Assembly (NCBI GenBank): GCA_000509225.1 | Contig: BAOK01000002.1 | Location: 786,001-850,000 of the forward strand | DNA from: Parvibaculaceae bacterium Mf 1.05b.01 | Lineage (GTDB): Bacteria; Pseudomonadota; Alphaproteobacteria; Parvibaculales; Parvibaculaceae | Length of the DNA stretch: 64,000 nucleotides | Direction of reading: 5' to 3' | Shown here: piece after piece, positions 43,524-53,651 of the stretch | How the letters are laid out: each line of letters starts with the position of its first letter | Numbering within the stretch: the stretch's first letter is position 1 | Position numbers and translations under genes: made by a program | Notes under the pieces: generated by a model | What the model saw: only the letters and a program-made list of their open reading frames with translations | What the model was told of the DNA's origin: nothing | Database searches by the model: none

Positions 43524-43735
43524 AACGCTCCTTCTGCGGGCTGCGCGTGCAGCCAATGTTGCGGATGGGGGGGCATCCGAGTATGTATGGCCCCGCAAAA
43601 GCGGATGGGTTGATGAGGGCCTTGCCTCAGAAGCACGCCGCTTTTGTTTATGTATATGTGCATGGCCTTGTCGCGCGGTCCAGTTTGCCGCGCCAGCTTA
43701 GCGTTTATGGGCCACTTGCGTGAAGGTTAGAGATG

Positions 43736-45007
43736 ATGGCCCGACTGGTCATGAAATTTGGTGGTACCTCTGTTGCTGATCTAGACCGGATCCGCAATGT
43801 GGCGACCCATGTGAAACGCGAAGTTGAGGCAGGCCATCAAGTTGCCGTCGTTGTGTCCGCTATGGCGGGGACAACCAACCAGCTGGTGACTTGGACGAAA
43901 GAAGCAGCCGCTCTACATGATGCGCGGGAATATGACGCAGTCGTTTCTGCCGGCGAGCAGATCTCGGTTGGACTTCTGGCGATTGCCCTACAGGAGATGG
44001 GGGTATCAGCCCGCTCCTGGCTTGGCTGGCAGATCCCAATCCTGACAGATGATGCCCATGGCGCGGCGCGGATTGCTGATGTTGATGCAGCGAAGCTTGG
44101 CGAGCGGATCGACCAGGGGCAGGTCGCTGTGATCGCTGGCTTTCAGGGCATTAGCCCCGACGGACGTATTGCAACGCTAGGGCGTGGTGGGTCTGACACG
44201 AGTGCGGTGGCTGTGGCTGCGGCGCTTAATGCTGAGCGGTGTGATATCTATACGGATGTGGACGGGGTCTACACAACGGACCCTCGTATTGTGTCGAAAG
44301 CGAAGAAACTCGACAAAATCAGTTATGAAGAGATGCTCGAAATGGCATCGCTTGGCGCCAAGGTTCTCCAGACGCGTTCTGTTGAACTGGCAATGGTGCA
44401 CAATGTGCGCCTTCAGGTTCGTTCTAGTTTTGATGCGCCTGATTCACCTCAAGGAACCGGAAGCGGATCGTCTTATGTTGGTCCGGGGACACTTGTCTGT
44501 GGCGAGGAAGAAATCGTGGAACAAGAAGTCGTAAGTGGCATTGCCTATACAAAAGACGAAGCCAAGATCACTTTGATCAAGGTTGCTGACCAACCTGGTG
44601 TTGCGGCGCGTATCTTTGGGCCACTGGCGGACGCTGCCATCAATGTTGATATGATCGTGCAGAATGTCTCAGAAGATGGTGAGCGAACAGATTTGACGTT
44701 CACCGTGCCTGTTGCAGATCTGGAGCGGGCGGTCTCTGTTATCGAGGCGGCGTGCGATACGATCGGTTATGAGCAGATTCTAAGCGACACGGATGTTGTG
44801 AAAGTATCGGTCATCGGTATAGGTATGCGGTCGCATGCCGGTGTTGCTCAAAAAATGTTTCAGACGCTTGCGGACAAGGGCATCAATCTCCAGGTGATTT
44901 CCACGTCGGAAATCAAGGTGAGCGTTCTGATCTCAGCGGAATATACGGAGCTCGCCGTAAGGGCTCTCCATTCGGCCTATGGTCTTGACGACGAAGCTGC
45001 TGCATAA
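43736..45007 (+). CDS. lysC: aspartate kinase
   Basis: Aspartate kinase phosphorylates aspartate, opening lysine, threonine, methionine and diaminopimelate synthesis. The 423-aa protein has the kinase N-terminus ARLVMKFGGTSVADLDRI, the GRGGSDTSAVAVAAAL and YTDVDGVYTTDPRIV motifs, and two C-terminal ACT domains (about residues 265-415) for feedback control by lysine/threonine. An ATG 3 bases upstream is an equally valid start. It is divergent from ubiG and followed by ptsP after about 100 bases. Confidence 0.96.
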   Translation: MARLVMKFGGTSVADLDRIRNVATHVKREVEAGHQVAVVVSAMAGTTNQLVTWTKEAAALHDAREYDAVVSAGEQISVGLLAIALQEMGVSARSWLGWQIPILTDDAHGAARIADVDAAKLGERIDQGQVAVIAGFQGISPDGRIATLGRGGSDTSAVAVAAALNAERCDIYTDVDGVYTTDPRIVSKAKKLDKISYEEMLEMASLGAKVLQTRSVELAMVHNVRLQVRSSFDAPDSPQGTGSGSSYVGPGTLVCGEEEIVEQEVVSGIAYTKDEAKITLIKVADQPGVAARIFGPLADAAINVDMIVQNVSEDGERTDLTFTVPVADLERAVSVIEAACDTIGYEQILSDTDVVKVSVIGIGMRSHAGVAQKMFQTLADKGINLQVISTSEIKVSVLISAEYTELAVRALHSAYGLDDEAAA

Positions 45008-45062
45008 AACGACACGTTTAAATAAGAAAGACAAGATGTCGGTTACGAAGGCGCATAACAAT

Positions 45063-45090
45063 GCAGCCCGTTTTACGGGTGTGCGGCTGC
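45063..45090 (+). promoter_or_regulatory. alternative hairpins in the ptsP leader
   Basis: A small hairpin CCCGT-TTT-ACGGG (45067-45079) overlaps an outer pairing GCAGCC (45063-45068) with GGCTGC (45085-45090). Both cannot form fully at once. They lie just upstream of the ptsP ribosome binding site (GGGAGG). A leader switch or RNA-protein site is possible; nothing else supports it. Confidence 0.3.
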
Positions 45091-45109
45091 TCTCTTGGGA
45101 GGTGAGCTG

Positions 45110-47368
45110 ATGCCCGGGACGCAAGGCCCCCGCGTTCTCCTGCGCCGTTTGCGTGAAGCAATGGCGGAGGTAAGCGAGTCACAGGCGCGCCTTGATCAGG
45201 TGGCGCATCTGATCGCTCAGAACATGGTCGCGGAAGTGTGTTCGATCTACTTGATGCAGCCGGGTGCCGAGCTTGAGCTTTATGCGACAGAAGGTCTGAA
45301 ACCCTCTGCGGTTCATAAGACCCGTCTGAAAGTCGGCACTGGCCTTGTCGGCGACATTGCTGCCCATGCACGGCCTCTCAATCTCTCAGATGCACAAGCG
45401 CATCCAAATTTTGCCTATCGGCCGGAAACAGGCGAAGAAATTTACAAGTCCCTTATGGGTGTGCCTATCCTTCGCTCCGGACGGGTTGCCGGTGTGCTTG
45501 TGGTTCAGAACCGGACCATGCGTCATTATTCAGAAGAGGAAGTTGAAGCGCTAGAAACCATCGCGATGGTTTTGGCGGAGCTTGCGGCAGCTTCTGATCT
45601 GATTGCCTTTGATGATGATGGGCAGGACGCGACGTCGCAACAGCCTCACTATCTTGAAGGTACGGCTCTCTCTGGCGGTCTTGCCCTCGGCCACGCGGTT
45701 CTTCACGAGCCGCGGGTTCATGTGACGCGATTGATCGCAGAGAATGTTGACGTCGAATCCGAGCGGCTTGAAAAAGCCGTCTATGAGTTGCGGTCGTCCA
45801 TCGACAAGATGCTGACCACATCAGATCTCAGTCATGCAGGCGAGCATCGTGAAGTGCTCCAGGCCTATCGCATGTTTGCCAATGACCGGGGTTGGCTGAA
45901 ACGCATGCTGGAGGCGGTGAAGACCGGCCTCACCGCAGAGGCGGCCGTTGAGCGCGTCCAAAATGATACGCGGGCGCGGATGATGCGTCAGACCGATCCC
46001 TATTTGCGGGATCGGCTGCACGATCTGGACGATCTTGCAAACCGTCTACTGCGTCACCTGACGGGCGTGGCCCTTTCGTCCGCCAGTGGTGATCTTCCTG
46101 AAGATGCGATCATCATTGCGCGCAATATGGGTCCGGCTGAGCTGCTGGATTATGACAAGGATCGGCTGCGCGGCCTGGTTCTCGAAGAAGGCTCGGCGAA
46201 TGCGCACGTTGCTATTGTGGCCCGCGCACTTGGCATTGCGGCCATTGGGCGTGCGCAAGGCATCCCTGACCGGGTTGAGGATGGCGACGCTGTCATTGTT
46301 GATGGGGATACAGGCGAGCTCTATGTCCGGCCGAGCCAGGATATTGTTGATGCCTATTCGGAGAAGGCGCGTTTCCGCGCGCGGCGCCAGGCGCAATATA
46401 AGGCTATTCGCCATGAACCGTCAGTCACGCTGGATGGTGTGAAGGTCGCCCTCAACGTGAATGCGGGGCTCATGGTCGACCTTCCGCATCTGGAAGAGAG
46501 TGGGGCAGACGGGATCGGGCTCTTCCGCACCGAGCTTCAGTTCATGATCGCCTCAAAGCTTCCCAGCCAACGGGAGCAGGTGGAGCTCTATAGTGATGTG
46601 ATGGAAAGCGCTGGCGATCTTCCGGTCGTCTTTCGGACGCTGGATATTGGTGGCGACAAGATGCTTCCCTACATGCAGCAGGCGGAAGAGGAAAATCCGG
46701 CGCTCGGATGGCGTGCCATCCGTATCGCGCTCGACCGCCCGGCGCTTTTGCGACACCAGGTCAGGGCATTGCTGTCGGCGGCTGTCGGACGCGACTTACG
46801 GATCATGTTCCCCATGGTCGCTGACGTTTCTGAATATGAGCGTGCCCGAGCGCTGGTGGACAAAGAGCTGGCACGTCTCGATCAGCATGGTCGCGAAAAG
46901 CCCCGCTCCGTTGCCGTCGGCACCATGCTCGAAGTTCCTGCTCTGTTCTGGCAGATGGAGGCTTTGCTTCCTAAAGTGGATTTTGTGTCCATCGGCAGCA
47001 ATGACCTGATCCAATTTCTGTTTGCCAGTGATCGCGGCAATCCGCGGGTTGCGAACCGCTATGACCTTCTAAGCCCCGGCGCCCTCAATTTTCTGCGTCA
47101 AGTGGTGCTGATCTGCGCGCGCCATGACGTTCCGCTGTCGCTTTGTGGTGAAATGGCTGGAAATCCGCTCGAGGCGATGGCACTGCTGGGTCTCGGGCTT
47201 CGAACCATCTCCATGTCTCCGGCGGCCATTGGGCCGGTTAAGATGATGGTTCGCTCTCTCAATGTGGCGGATCTGGAAGGTTTCATGGAAGGTCTCTACA
47301 GCCTGCCCAATGCAAGTGTAAGAGATGCCCTTCGCGACTATGCTGATGCCCGAGGAATTGCAATTTAA
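45110..47368 (+). CDS. ptsP: phosphoenolpyruvate-protein phosphotransferase PtsP (EINtr)
   Basis: EINtr starts the nitrogen-related phosphotransferase cascade (PtsP, NPr, EIIANtr). The 752-aa protein has an N-terminal GAF domain (about residues 15-155; glutamine or 2-oxoglutarate sensing in relatives), and the PEP-utiliser core with active-site His in SANAHVAIVARALG. The C-terminal PEP-binding barrel includes GIGLFRTELQFM, FVSIGSNDLIQFLFASDRGN and LCGEMAGNP. ATG 45110 has GGGAGG 8 bases upstream. lysC-ptsP-...-prfA is a conserved alphaproteobacterial order. Confidence 0.95.
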   Translation: MPGTQGPRVLLRRLREAMAEVSESQARLDQVAHLIAQNMVAEVCSIYLMQPGAELELYATEGLKPSAVHKTRLKVGTGLVGDIAAHARPLNLSDAQAHPNFAYRPETGEEIYKSLMGVPILRSGRVAGVLVVQNRTMRHYSEEEVEALETIAMVLAELAAASDLIAFDDDGQDATSQQPHYLEGTALSGGLALGHAVLHEPRVHVTRLIAENVDVESERLEKAVYELRSSIDKMLTTSDLSHAGEHREVLQAYRMFANDRGWLKRMLEAVKTGLTAEAAVERVQNDTRARMMRQTDPYLRDRLHDLDDLANRLLRHLTGVALSSASGDLPEDAIIIARNMGPAELLDYDKDRLRGLVLEEGSANAHVAIVARALGIAAIGRAQGIPDRVEDGDAVIVDGDTGELYVRPSQDIVDAYSEKARFRARRQAQYKAIRHEPSVTLDGVKVALNVNAGLMVDLPHLEESGADGIGLFRTELQFMIASKLPSQREQVELYSDVMESAGDLPVVFRTLDIGGDKMLPYMQQAEEENPALGWRAIRIALDRPALLRHQVRALLSAAVGRDLRIMFPMVADVSEYERARALVDKELARLDQHGREKPRSVAVGTMLEVPALFWQMEALLPKVDFVSIGSNDLIQFLFASDRGNPRVANRYDLLSPGALNFLRQVVLICARHDVPLSLCGEMAGNPLEAMALLGLGLRTISMSPAAIGPVKMMVRSLNVADLEGFMEGLYSLPNASVRDALRDYADARGIAI

Positions 47369-47698
47369 AAAGAATTTGCCGTATGCAGAGCAACTCTTTA
47401 TTTGCAGGACCCCACATCTTTTGATTTATTTAACCATCAGATAGGCACAATTGGGGCATAGTATTGTGCTGCGTCATTATTCTGACGAGATGTTGACGCA
47501 TATGATAACTCCGGGTGAGGGGAATTCAGGTTCAGATAGCCTAAGGGTGGCTGTTTTCCTGGGTTTTTCTATTGACCCTGCTTCTCGATAAGAGGGCGGG
47601 TTGCATCCAGATCAGGAAGCTAACGGATTGAGCGGTACGAACCGCTTAGATTAGAAGAGACCAGAAACTCGCACCAGGCTGCGAGACCGGGAAGGCCG
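47369..47698. other. intergenic leader before the RodZ-like gene, with two hairpins
   Basis: In this 330-base gap two hairpins lie close to the RodZ-like start: AGCGGT-ACGA-ACCGCT (47631-47646) and CTCGCA-CCAGGC-TGCGAG (47668-47685). The second ends 13 bases before the ATG, over the region of the ribosome site (GGGAAGG). This is compatible with leader control. No RNA gene or clear promoter pair was recognised. Confidence 0.4.
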
Positions 47699-48847
47699 AT
47701 GAGTTCGGAAACTGAAACGACGAATGTGACGAAATTTTCCGCTGCCGCTGAAGGTGGCGAGGAGGGTCGACGTATTCACCTGCGTGACATCACAGCGGAC
47801 ACGCCACTTGATGGTGAAGAGGCTGGGACCGTTCTGCGGAAAGCGCGGCTAAAGACAGGCGAAGACCTCAAATCGGTTTCTGACAAGCTCCGTATCCGCC
47901 GGCCCTATCTGGAAGCTCTCGAAGAGGGCCGCCATGATGATTTGCCCGGTCGGGCCTACGCCATCGGTTTTGTACGTACCTATGCGGTGTATCTCGGGCT
48001 GGATGCAGCTGAGCTGGTAACTCTCTACAAATCTGAGACAGCGACGGAGACTGAGGAAACAAACCTTGGTCACCATGCCTATCAGGAGGTCCGCCAGGAC
48101 GCGCGACTTCCTAGAGGCTCTCTGTTTATTCTGGCCATTTTACTCGGCGCGGGCGTTTATGGCGCCTGGCTCTTGTCTGTTTCTGCAGACCGGATGGTGA
48201 CGGAGCGGGTTCCGCCCGTACCAGAGCGTCTGGGTCTTGCCTCAACCACCGTTGCTCAGCCGCCAGCGGCTGAACCGGATGTCGCACGGACAGAACCGGT
48301 AACCAGTCTTGCAGGCGACAGCGCCTCTGCGGCTGGCAGCACGCGTGATGTTCCAACAATCAGGCAGCCGGTTGGCGCCGCTCCTCTTGTTGAGCCTGCT
48401 GCAGTAGCGCCGAGTGCTGAAGAAGTTCCAGCCGCGACTGGTGCAACGCCGTCGAACGAGATTGATGTTGCGGCATTGACGCCGACCACACCACCAACAA
48501 CGCAGTCTGGCGAAGAGCCTTCGGTCGTGATTGCTGATGATCTGGCGCTCGCTGTTGGTGGGGCCCGGGTTTATGGTCTTGAGAATGAAGGCGCGCGGGT
48601 GACCGTTCGCGCTTTGAAGCAGGCTTGGCTTCGCATTGAAGCCGGTGATGGTTCGGTTCTCCTCAATGAGACATTGGCTGAGGGCGAAATGTACCGGGCG
48701 CCGGTCGATGCTGGTGCAATTCTGGTGGCGCGGGATGCGGGTGCTTTTGAGGTCTTTGTTGATGGCGCTCTTTTGGGTGCTGCCGGCCCATCAGGTCTGG
48801 TTCTGACTGGAAAGTCGCTCAATCCAGACGATTTGCTTCGCCGATAG
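47699..48847 (+). CDS. RodZ-like protein (HTH, one TM helix, DUF4115)
   Basis: This 382-aa protein has a cytoplasmic Xre-type HTH_25 domain at about residues 44-110 (LRKARLKTGEDLKSVSDKLRIRRPYLEALEEGR...GFVRTYAVYLGLD), one transmembrane helix (about 140-162), a Pro/Ala-rich periplasmic linker and a C-terminal DUF4115 beta domain (about 290-380). This is the layout of RodZ, which links MreB to the cell-wall elongation machinery. Placement before ispG is seen for RodZ-like genes in other proteobacteria. Confidence 0.85.
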   Translation: MSSETETTNVTKFSAAAEGGEEGRRIHLRDITADTPLDGEEAGTVLRKARLKTGEDLKSVSDKLRIRRPYLEALEEGRHDDLPGRAYAIGFVRTYAVYLGLDAAELVTLYKSETATETEETNLGHHAYQEVRQDARLPRGSLFILAILLGAGVYGAWLLSVSADRMVTERVPPVPERLGLASTTVAQPPAAEPDVARTEPVTSLAGDSASAAGSTRDVPTIRQPVGAAPLVEPAAVAPSAEEVPAATGATPSNEIDVAALTPTTPPTTQSGEEPSVVIADDLALAVGGARVYGLENEGARVTVRALKQAWLRIEAGDGSVLLNETLAEGEMYRAPVDAGAILVARDAGAFEVFVDGALLGAAGPSGLVLTGKSLNPDDLLRR

Positions 48848-49047
48848 TTTCTACATTTGTGAATTGATGTCGCAGGTGCCACGCGATGGCGCTTCTGTGC
48901 TGGCGTTCGAGGGTTTTTTTCGCCGCGTTTTCACTATGGTTTTTCTACGGAAAACCCCAAAATCCAATTTGGCACTTTTCCTGAAAACTGTTCAGGTATT
49001 TGCTATAGAAACGCAGTCCCTCTTTTCAGGTGAAATGGCAGACTGAC

Positions 49048-50184
49048 ATGAGTATTCGTCCTTGGCGTGATATTGAACGGCGGAAATGCCGTCAGATCCA
49101 TGTCGGCGCTGTTCCGATCGGCGGTGACGCGCCGATTGCCGTTCAATCGATGACGAATACACCTACATCTGATGCGGGCGCTACGATTGATCAGATCCGC
49201 CAGCTCGAAAATGCAGGCGCTGATATTGTTCGCGTCTCCTGTCCAGATGAGCCGTCGACTGCGGCGCTTAAAGAGATTGTCCGCGCGTCCACTGTGCCGA
49301 TCGTTGCGGATATCCATTTTCACTACAAACGGGCATTGGAAGCTGCTGAAGCAGGAGCTGCTTGTCTTCGGATCAATCCTGGCAATATTGGCTCGGCAGA
49401 GCGGGTGCGTGAAGTGGTTCAGGCCGCGAAAGACCATGGTTGCTCCATTCGCATCGGCGTGAATGCAGGTTCCCTTGAGCGCCATCTGCTCGAAAAATAT
49501 GGCGAACCCTGTCCTGATGCGATGGTTGAAAGCGCGTTGGAACATGTTCGGCTGCTCGAAGAAAATGATTTCCATGAGTACAAAATCAGCGTCAAAGCCT
49601 CTGATGTCTTTATGACTGTCGCTGCCTATCAAGGATTGGCAGATGCTGTTGATTGTCCGCTCCATCTTGGGATTACCGAAGCTGGTGGTCTGACGAGCGG
49701 CACCGTGAAGTCTGCCATTGGCATGGGGTCGCTCTTATGGGCAGGGATTGGCGATACGATCCGTGTGTCTCTGTCTGCAGATCCCGTCGAAGAAATCAAA
49801 GCCGGTTTCGAGATCCTCAAGTCGCTTAATCTACGGCACCGTGGCGTGACCATCATTTCCTGTCCGTCGTGTGCCCGTCAGGGCTTCAATGTGATTGAGA
49901 CTGTCTCAATTCTTGAAGAGCGGCTGGCGCATATTTCGACCTCCATGTCGTTGTCGGTTATCGGCTGTGTCGTGAATGGTCCGGGTGAGGCCTCCCAAAC
50001 AGATATTGGGTTTACAGGCGGCGGTGCTGGATCCGGCATGGTGTATCTGCGTGGGCTTCCGGATCACAAGATGGCCAATGATAAGATGATTGATCATCTT
50101 GTTGAGCTTGTTGAAGAAAAAGCGGCGGAAATTGAAGAAGCGCGTGCGGCCGAAGATGCGCCCGCTGTGTTGGCCGGGGATTAG
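49048..50184 (+). CDS. ispG: 4-hydroxy-3-methylbut-2-en-1-yl diphosphate synthase (flavodoxin/ferredoxin)
   Basis: IspG (GcpE) reductively opens MEcPP to HMBPP in the MEP isoprenoid pathway using a [4Fe-4S] cluster. The 378-aa product has [27 protein letters not shown] and RINPGNIG. The cluster-ligand segments are [14 protein letters not shown] and [20 protein letters not shown]. The start is ATG 49048; an in-frame ATG at 49030 is possible but adds MKWQTD, not seen in the family. It follows the RodZ-like gene by 200 bases. Confidence 0.96.
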   Translation: MSIRPWRDIERRKCRQIHVGAVPIGGDAPIAVQSMTNTPTSDAGATIDQIRQLENAGADIVRVSCPDEPSTAALKEIVRASTVPIVADIHFHYKRALEAAEAGAACLRINPGNIGSAERVREVVQAAKDHGCSIRIGVNAGSLERHLLEKYGEPCPDAMVESALEHVRLLEENDFHEYKISVKASDVFMTVAAYQGLADAVDCPLHLGITEAGGLTSGTVKSAIGMGSLLWAGIGDTIRVSLSADPVEEIKAGFEILKSLNLRHRGVTIISCPSCARQGFNVIETVSILEERLAHISTSMSLSVIGCVVNGPGEASQTDIGFTGGGAGSGMVYLRGLPDHKMANDKMIDHLVELVEEKAAEIEEARAAEDAPAVLAGD

Positions 50185-50239
50185 CTGGGACCAGCTCGTC
50201 CTTTGATTTTCTCGTCTTCTTGCATCGGCTGCCACTTCC

Positions 50240-51313
50240 ATGATTCCTCACGAAAAACTCGCAAAAGTACTCCAACGTTTTGATGCTGTTCAGGCAGAGA
50301 TGAATGCAGACGTCTCACCGGACCGTTTCGTTGCTCTCTCAAAAGAGTTTGCAGAGTTGCAGCCTGTTGCCGAAGCTGCGCGTGGCCTTGACGAAGCGCG
50401 TCGCGCTGAGGCGGAGGCAAAGGAGATGCTTGCCGATCCGGAGATGGCAGAGATGGCGCGGGAGGAGCTGGACGCTCTTTCGGAGACGTTGCCCAAGCTT
50501 GAACAGGAAATGCAAATCCTGTTGCTCCCGAAAGATGCCGCAGATGACCTCAATGTTATTCTTGAAGTGCGCGCGGGAACCGGCGGCGATGAAGCTGCGC
50601 TGTTTGCGGGAAATCTCTACCGCATGTATGAGCGCTATGCCCAATTACAGGGCTGGAAAGTGGAGCCCGTCTCCGTTTCTGCCGGAGATGTTGGGGGCTT
50701 TAAGGAGATCACGGCGTCTATCAGCGGCAAGGGTGTGTTTGCGAAGCTTAAGTTTGAATCCGGCGTCCATCGGGTTCAGCGGGTGCCGACAACAGAGTCG
50801 GGCGGGCGTATTCACACGTCAGCGGCAACGGTCGCTGTGCTTCCCGAGCCTGAAGAGGTCGATATTGAGATTGAAGATAAAGACATTCGCATTGATGTAT
50901 TCCGCGCAAGTGGGGCCGGCGGTCAGCACGTGAATACGACAGACAGTGCTGTGCGCATTACGCACCTTCCCACGGGTCTTGTGGTGCAGCAGCAGGATGA
51001 AAAGTCGCAGCACAAAAACAAAGCGAAGGCGTTGAAGATTTTACGGGCTCGGCTTTATGACGTGGAACGGGAACGGGCTGCGAAAGAACGCGCCGATGAC
51101 CGGAAGGGTCAGGTGGGTTCCGGTGATCGCTCGGAGCGCATTCGGACCTATAATTTCCCGCAAGGTCGGGTGACGGACCATCGGATTAATCTGACATTGC
51201 ATAAGCTTGATAAAATCATCGAAGGCGATGGCGTTGCTGAGTTGATTGATGCGCTTATCGCAGAAGACCAGGCAGCGCGCCTCGCTGCGCTTGGAGAAGA
51301 GAGCGCCGCGTGA
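50240..51313 (+). CDS. prfA: peptide chain release factor 1
   Basis: RF1 ends translation at UAA/UAG. The 357-aa protein has the stop-codon reading Pro-x-Thr ([20 protein letters not shown]) and the GGQ loop in [22 protein letters not shown], whose Gln is methylated by PrmC. It also has [23 protein letters not shown]. Length is standard. The stop overlaps the prmC GTG start by 4 bases. Confidence 0.97.
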   Translation: MIPHEKLAKVLQRFDAVQAEMNADVSPDRFVALSKEFAELQPVAEAARGLDEARRAEAEAKEMLADPEMAEMAREELDALSETLPKLEQEMQILLLPKDAADDLNVILEVRAGTGGDEAALFAGNLYRMYERYAQLQGWKVEPVSVSAGDVGGFKEITASISGKGVFAKLKFESGVHRVQRVPTTESGGRIHTSAATVAVLPEPEEVDIEIEDKDIRIDVFRASGAGGQHVNTTDSAVRITHLPTGLVVQQQDEKSQHKNKAKALKILRARLYDVERERAAKERADDRKGQVGSGDRSERIRTYNFPQGRVTDHRINLTLHKLDKIIEGDGVAELIDALIAEDQAARLAALGEESAA

Positions 51314-52185
51314 GCGCGCCTGCGCATCCTGGGGCTACGACGCGGGGCGTCGTCTATCGTGACCTTCTTGAGCAGTTTCGATCTGCGGAGATTCTGTCTG
51401 CCGAACTCGACGCCCGACTGCTTATGGCTGCGGCGACACAGGTAGATGAAGTTGCGCTGATTGCCGATCCAGACCAGCTGGTGGAGGTTCGACATCTTGA
51501 CGTCTTGAGGGGGTATGTGCGTCGTCGTCTCTCGGGCGAACCTGTTTCGCGCATTCTGGGTCACCGAGAGTTTTGGGGGCTGCCCTTTTCGCTGAACAGG
51601 GCGACGCTCGACCCGCGTGCGGACAGCGAGACATTGGTCGAAGCCGTGCTTGCTCATGTGACAGGCCGTAACGCGTCTCTTCAGATCCTTGATTTGGGAA
51701 CCGGGACCGGGTGTCTGTTGTTGGCTTTGCTCTCCGAGTTGCCAAATGCGCATGGGCGCGGCATTGATTGCTCGGCGGATGCGGTCGAGGCAGCGGCGGG
51801 CAATGCGTTGCGGCTTGGTCTGGCTGACCGAGCGACATTCAGTGTTGGCGATTGGGGCGACGGGCTTGAGGGGCCATTTGATCTGCTTGTTTCAAACCCG
51901 CCCTACATCCCATCTGCGGATATTGCTGGTTTGTCGAAAGAAGTACGGGCACATGATCCCATGGCGGCGCTTGATGGGGGAGATGATGGCCTGACCGCGT
52001 ATCGACACATTGCTCGGGACACCCAGCGCCTTTTGGGACCCGATGGGGCGGCGTATTGGGAACTCGGTATCGGGCAGTCGGAGGATGTATCGGGCATTGC
52101 ATCAGACGCTGGCCTTGAGGTTTGTGGACTTCATGCAGATCTTGGCGGTGTGCCGAGGGTTCTTGGGGTAAAACGCCGAATCTGA
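51310..52185 (+). CDS. prmC: peptide chain release factor N5-glutamine methyltransferase
   Basis: PrmC methylates the Gln of the GGQ motif in release factors. The 291-aa protein has an N-terminal helical domain with [41 protein letters not shown], the SAM motif [22 protein letters not shown], and the NPPY catalytic motif in [17 protein letters not shown] start in a GTGA overlap with prfA, its usual partner. Confidence 0.96.
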   Translation: MSAPAHPGATTRGVVYRDLLEQFRSAEILSAELDARLLMAAATQVDEVALIADPDQLVEVRHLDVLRGYVRRRLSGEPVSRILGHREFWGLPFSLNRATLDPRADSETLVEAVLAHVTGRNASLQILDLGTGTGCLLLALLSELPNAHGRGIDCSADAVEAAAGNALRLGLADRATFSVGDWGDGLEGPFDLLVSNPPYIPSADIAGLSKEVRAHDPMAALDGGDDGLTAYRHIARDTQRLLGPDGAAYWELGIGQSEDVSGIASDAGLEVCGLHADLGGVPRVLGVKRRI

Positions 52186-52587
52186 AACCCAAAAAAACAT
52201 TTGGACATGGGGCGCTCAGAGGGTAGGTTCCATGAAGAGATTCAAGCCTCTAGACACATTTCGCCGCCGGTAGGGACCGGATTGGCTGGAGATGATGGGG
52301 CTGGGGCGAGACATGGTGGTAAGCCCCATTGGACGTCATCTAGCTGTGAAAATTGTAGCTTGATCGTCTGGAACATTCTTTCATGACCGCTGTCCTGTTG
52401 ATAGATGGGGCGTGTTGAGCATGGGTTGGGTCAGTGTGTAGGCCTTAAGAACGGGCACACATAGAAGGGCAATCGCTTAGTCCTGGCGAGTTTTAGTCTC
52501 GTGGTTTTGTCTGCAGATTCGCAGAAACAAGCCGCTGGGTCGTCGCGGACGGTGTATTTTTCAACTGGTAGACAGAGCCGGAGTGAT
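52186..52587. other. intergenic region between prmC and the DUF4167 gene
   Basis: The 402 bases hold short open frames but none with a ribosome site or recognisable product. No terminator, RNA gene or strong promoter pair was recognised. The start of the DUF4167 protein (MRQGQNQKRSRGRGRKP) is at 52588, so an upstream extension of that frame (from 52501) is not coding by family comparison. Confidence 0.4.
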
Positions 52588-53142
52588 ATGAGGCAGGGCC
52601 AAAACCAGAAGCGCTCTCGAGGGCGCGGACGTAAACCACAAAATCCCCTTAGCCGGAGTATGGAAAGCAATGGCCCGGATGTAAAAATCCGTGGCACGGC
52701 GAGCCATATTTTCGAAAAGTATCAGGCGCTTGCGCGTGATGCGCAGACGTCGGGCGACCGGATCGCGTCAGAGAGCTATTACCAATATGCGGAGCACTAT
52801 CACCGCTTGATCGTGGCTGCACAGGCGCAGCAGGAACAGACTCGTCAGGAAAACCCGAATCGTCAGGATAACCAGGGACGCGATGGTCAGGGCCGGGGCG
52901 GTAATGACCGGGCAAATGGCGAAGACGGCAGTGCAGAAGACCAACCGGCCGCAGAAGCAGCTGAGAAAGCTGCGTCCGGGGAAGCTGGCGCTGAAAGTGA
53001 GGCGGCAGAGGGTGATGGGGAAGAAAAGCCCGCGCCACGTCGTCGGGCTCCCCGGCGTCGTCGGGCTCCGGCCAAAGCCAAGTCCGATTCAAATTCGGAT
53101 GGCGGCGATGACAAGCCGGCCTCAGAAGACGTGCCTGCTTAA
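52588..53142 (+). CDS. DUF4167 domain protein
   Basis: This 184-aa protein begins with a basic Gln/Arg/Gly-rich stretch (MRQGQNQKRSRGRGRKP). The DUF4167 core follows (NPLSRSMESNGPDVKIRGTASHIFEKYQALARDAQTSGDRIASESYYQYAEHYHRLI), then an acidic/Gln-rich region and a C-terminal Arg/Ala-rich tail. The highly basic ends suggest nucleic-acid or ribosome binding. Its function is unknown, though it is conserved next to prmC across the class. Confidence 0.9.
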   Translation: MRQGQNQKRSRGRGRKPQNPLSRSMESNGPDVKIRGTASHIFEKYQALARDAQTSGDRIASESYYQYAEHYHRLIVAAQAQQEQTRQENPNRQDNQGRDGQGRGGNDRANGEDGSAEDQPAAEAAEKAASGEAGAESEAAEGDGEEKPAPRRRAPRRRRAPAKAKSDSNSDGGDDKPASEDVPA

Positions 53143-53651
53143 GCAAGCATTTCTTGTTTACGGCTGATTTCAGTGACTTTTTTCGTTTTGAGCCGGGCAC
53201 CCTCTTGTGTTGCCCGGAAGTCACACCCATATATTTCAAGTCGATGTGTCCCTGAACTGGGCCAGAACGAACTAGGAAAAGCGCGACAAAGCTGAGTTGC
53301 CTAATATTGGGGCTCAGCACAGCGGTTTTCAGGCTCGCCCAGTTCAGCCTTTTGAGGATGATCACATTTATGAATTTGGGACTTAGGTCCAAATTCCTTG
53401 TGATCTTGGAAGGTCGTCAACGGTTTGTGCGGCATACTCTGCCTGTGCAATCGCGTTTGGTCTTGATCTAAGCCATTTCGCTCACGGGGCGCTGGGTTCA
53501 GTGTTCGAAAAGTTGGATGGCTAAGGCGTACGTTTGTGGCCTGCCACAAGTTTTTTGTGTCGTGTTTCCGGTCGGTGAACCGGGGCTACGTCATCTGGAA
53601 ACACTTGATGGCACATGGGGCAAGCGGTGCGTGCTTGAAATGGGGGTCCAG
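53143..53651. other. 509-base leader/intergenic region upstream of clpB
   Basis: The region contains a CCGGGCA...TGCCCGG inverted repeat (53193-53217), whose loop overlaps the -35 part of a candidate heat-shock promoter. It also has a GAATTTGG...CCAAATTC hairpin (53373-53397, 9-base loop). The only long open frame is the in-frame extension of ClpB, which shows no family match. The length before the clpB start is unusual and suggests a regulated leader. Confidence 0.4.
53204..53232 (+). promoter_or_regulatory. candidate RpoH (sigma-32-type) promoter of clpB
   Basis: CTTGTG (53204-53209), 17 bases, then CCATAT (53227-53232) resembles the alphaproteobacterial heat-shock consensus (CTTG ... C(C/T)(A/T)AT). 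clpB is a classic RpoH target. The distance to the clpB ATG is about 420 bases, which is long, so confidence is low. Confidence 0.3.

Noticed and set aside
45018..45371. 117-aa open frame on the - strand over the ptsP start
   Set aside because: It is a shadow of the GAF-domain coding region and contains no recognisable product.
52201..52386. 61-aa open frame downstream of prmC
   Set aside because: It has no ribosome site and a composition unlike a protein, and lies in a gap with no supporting evidence.
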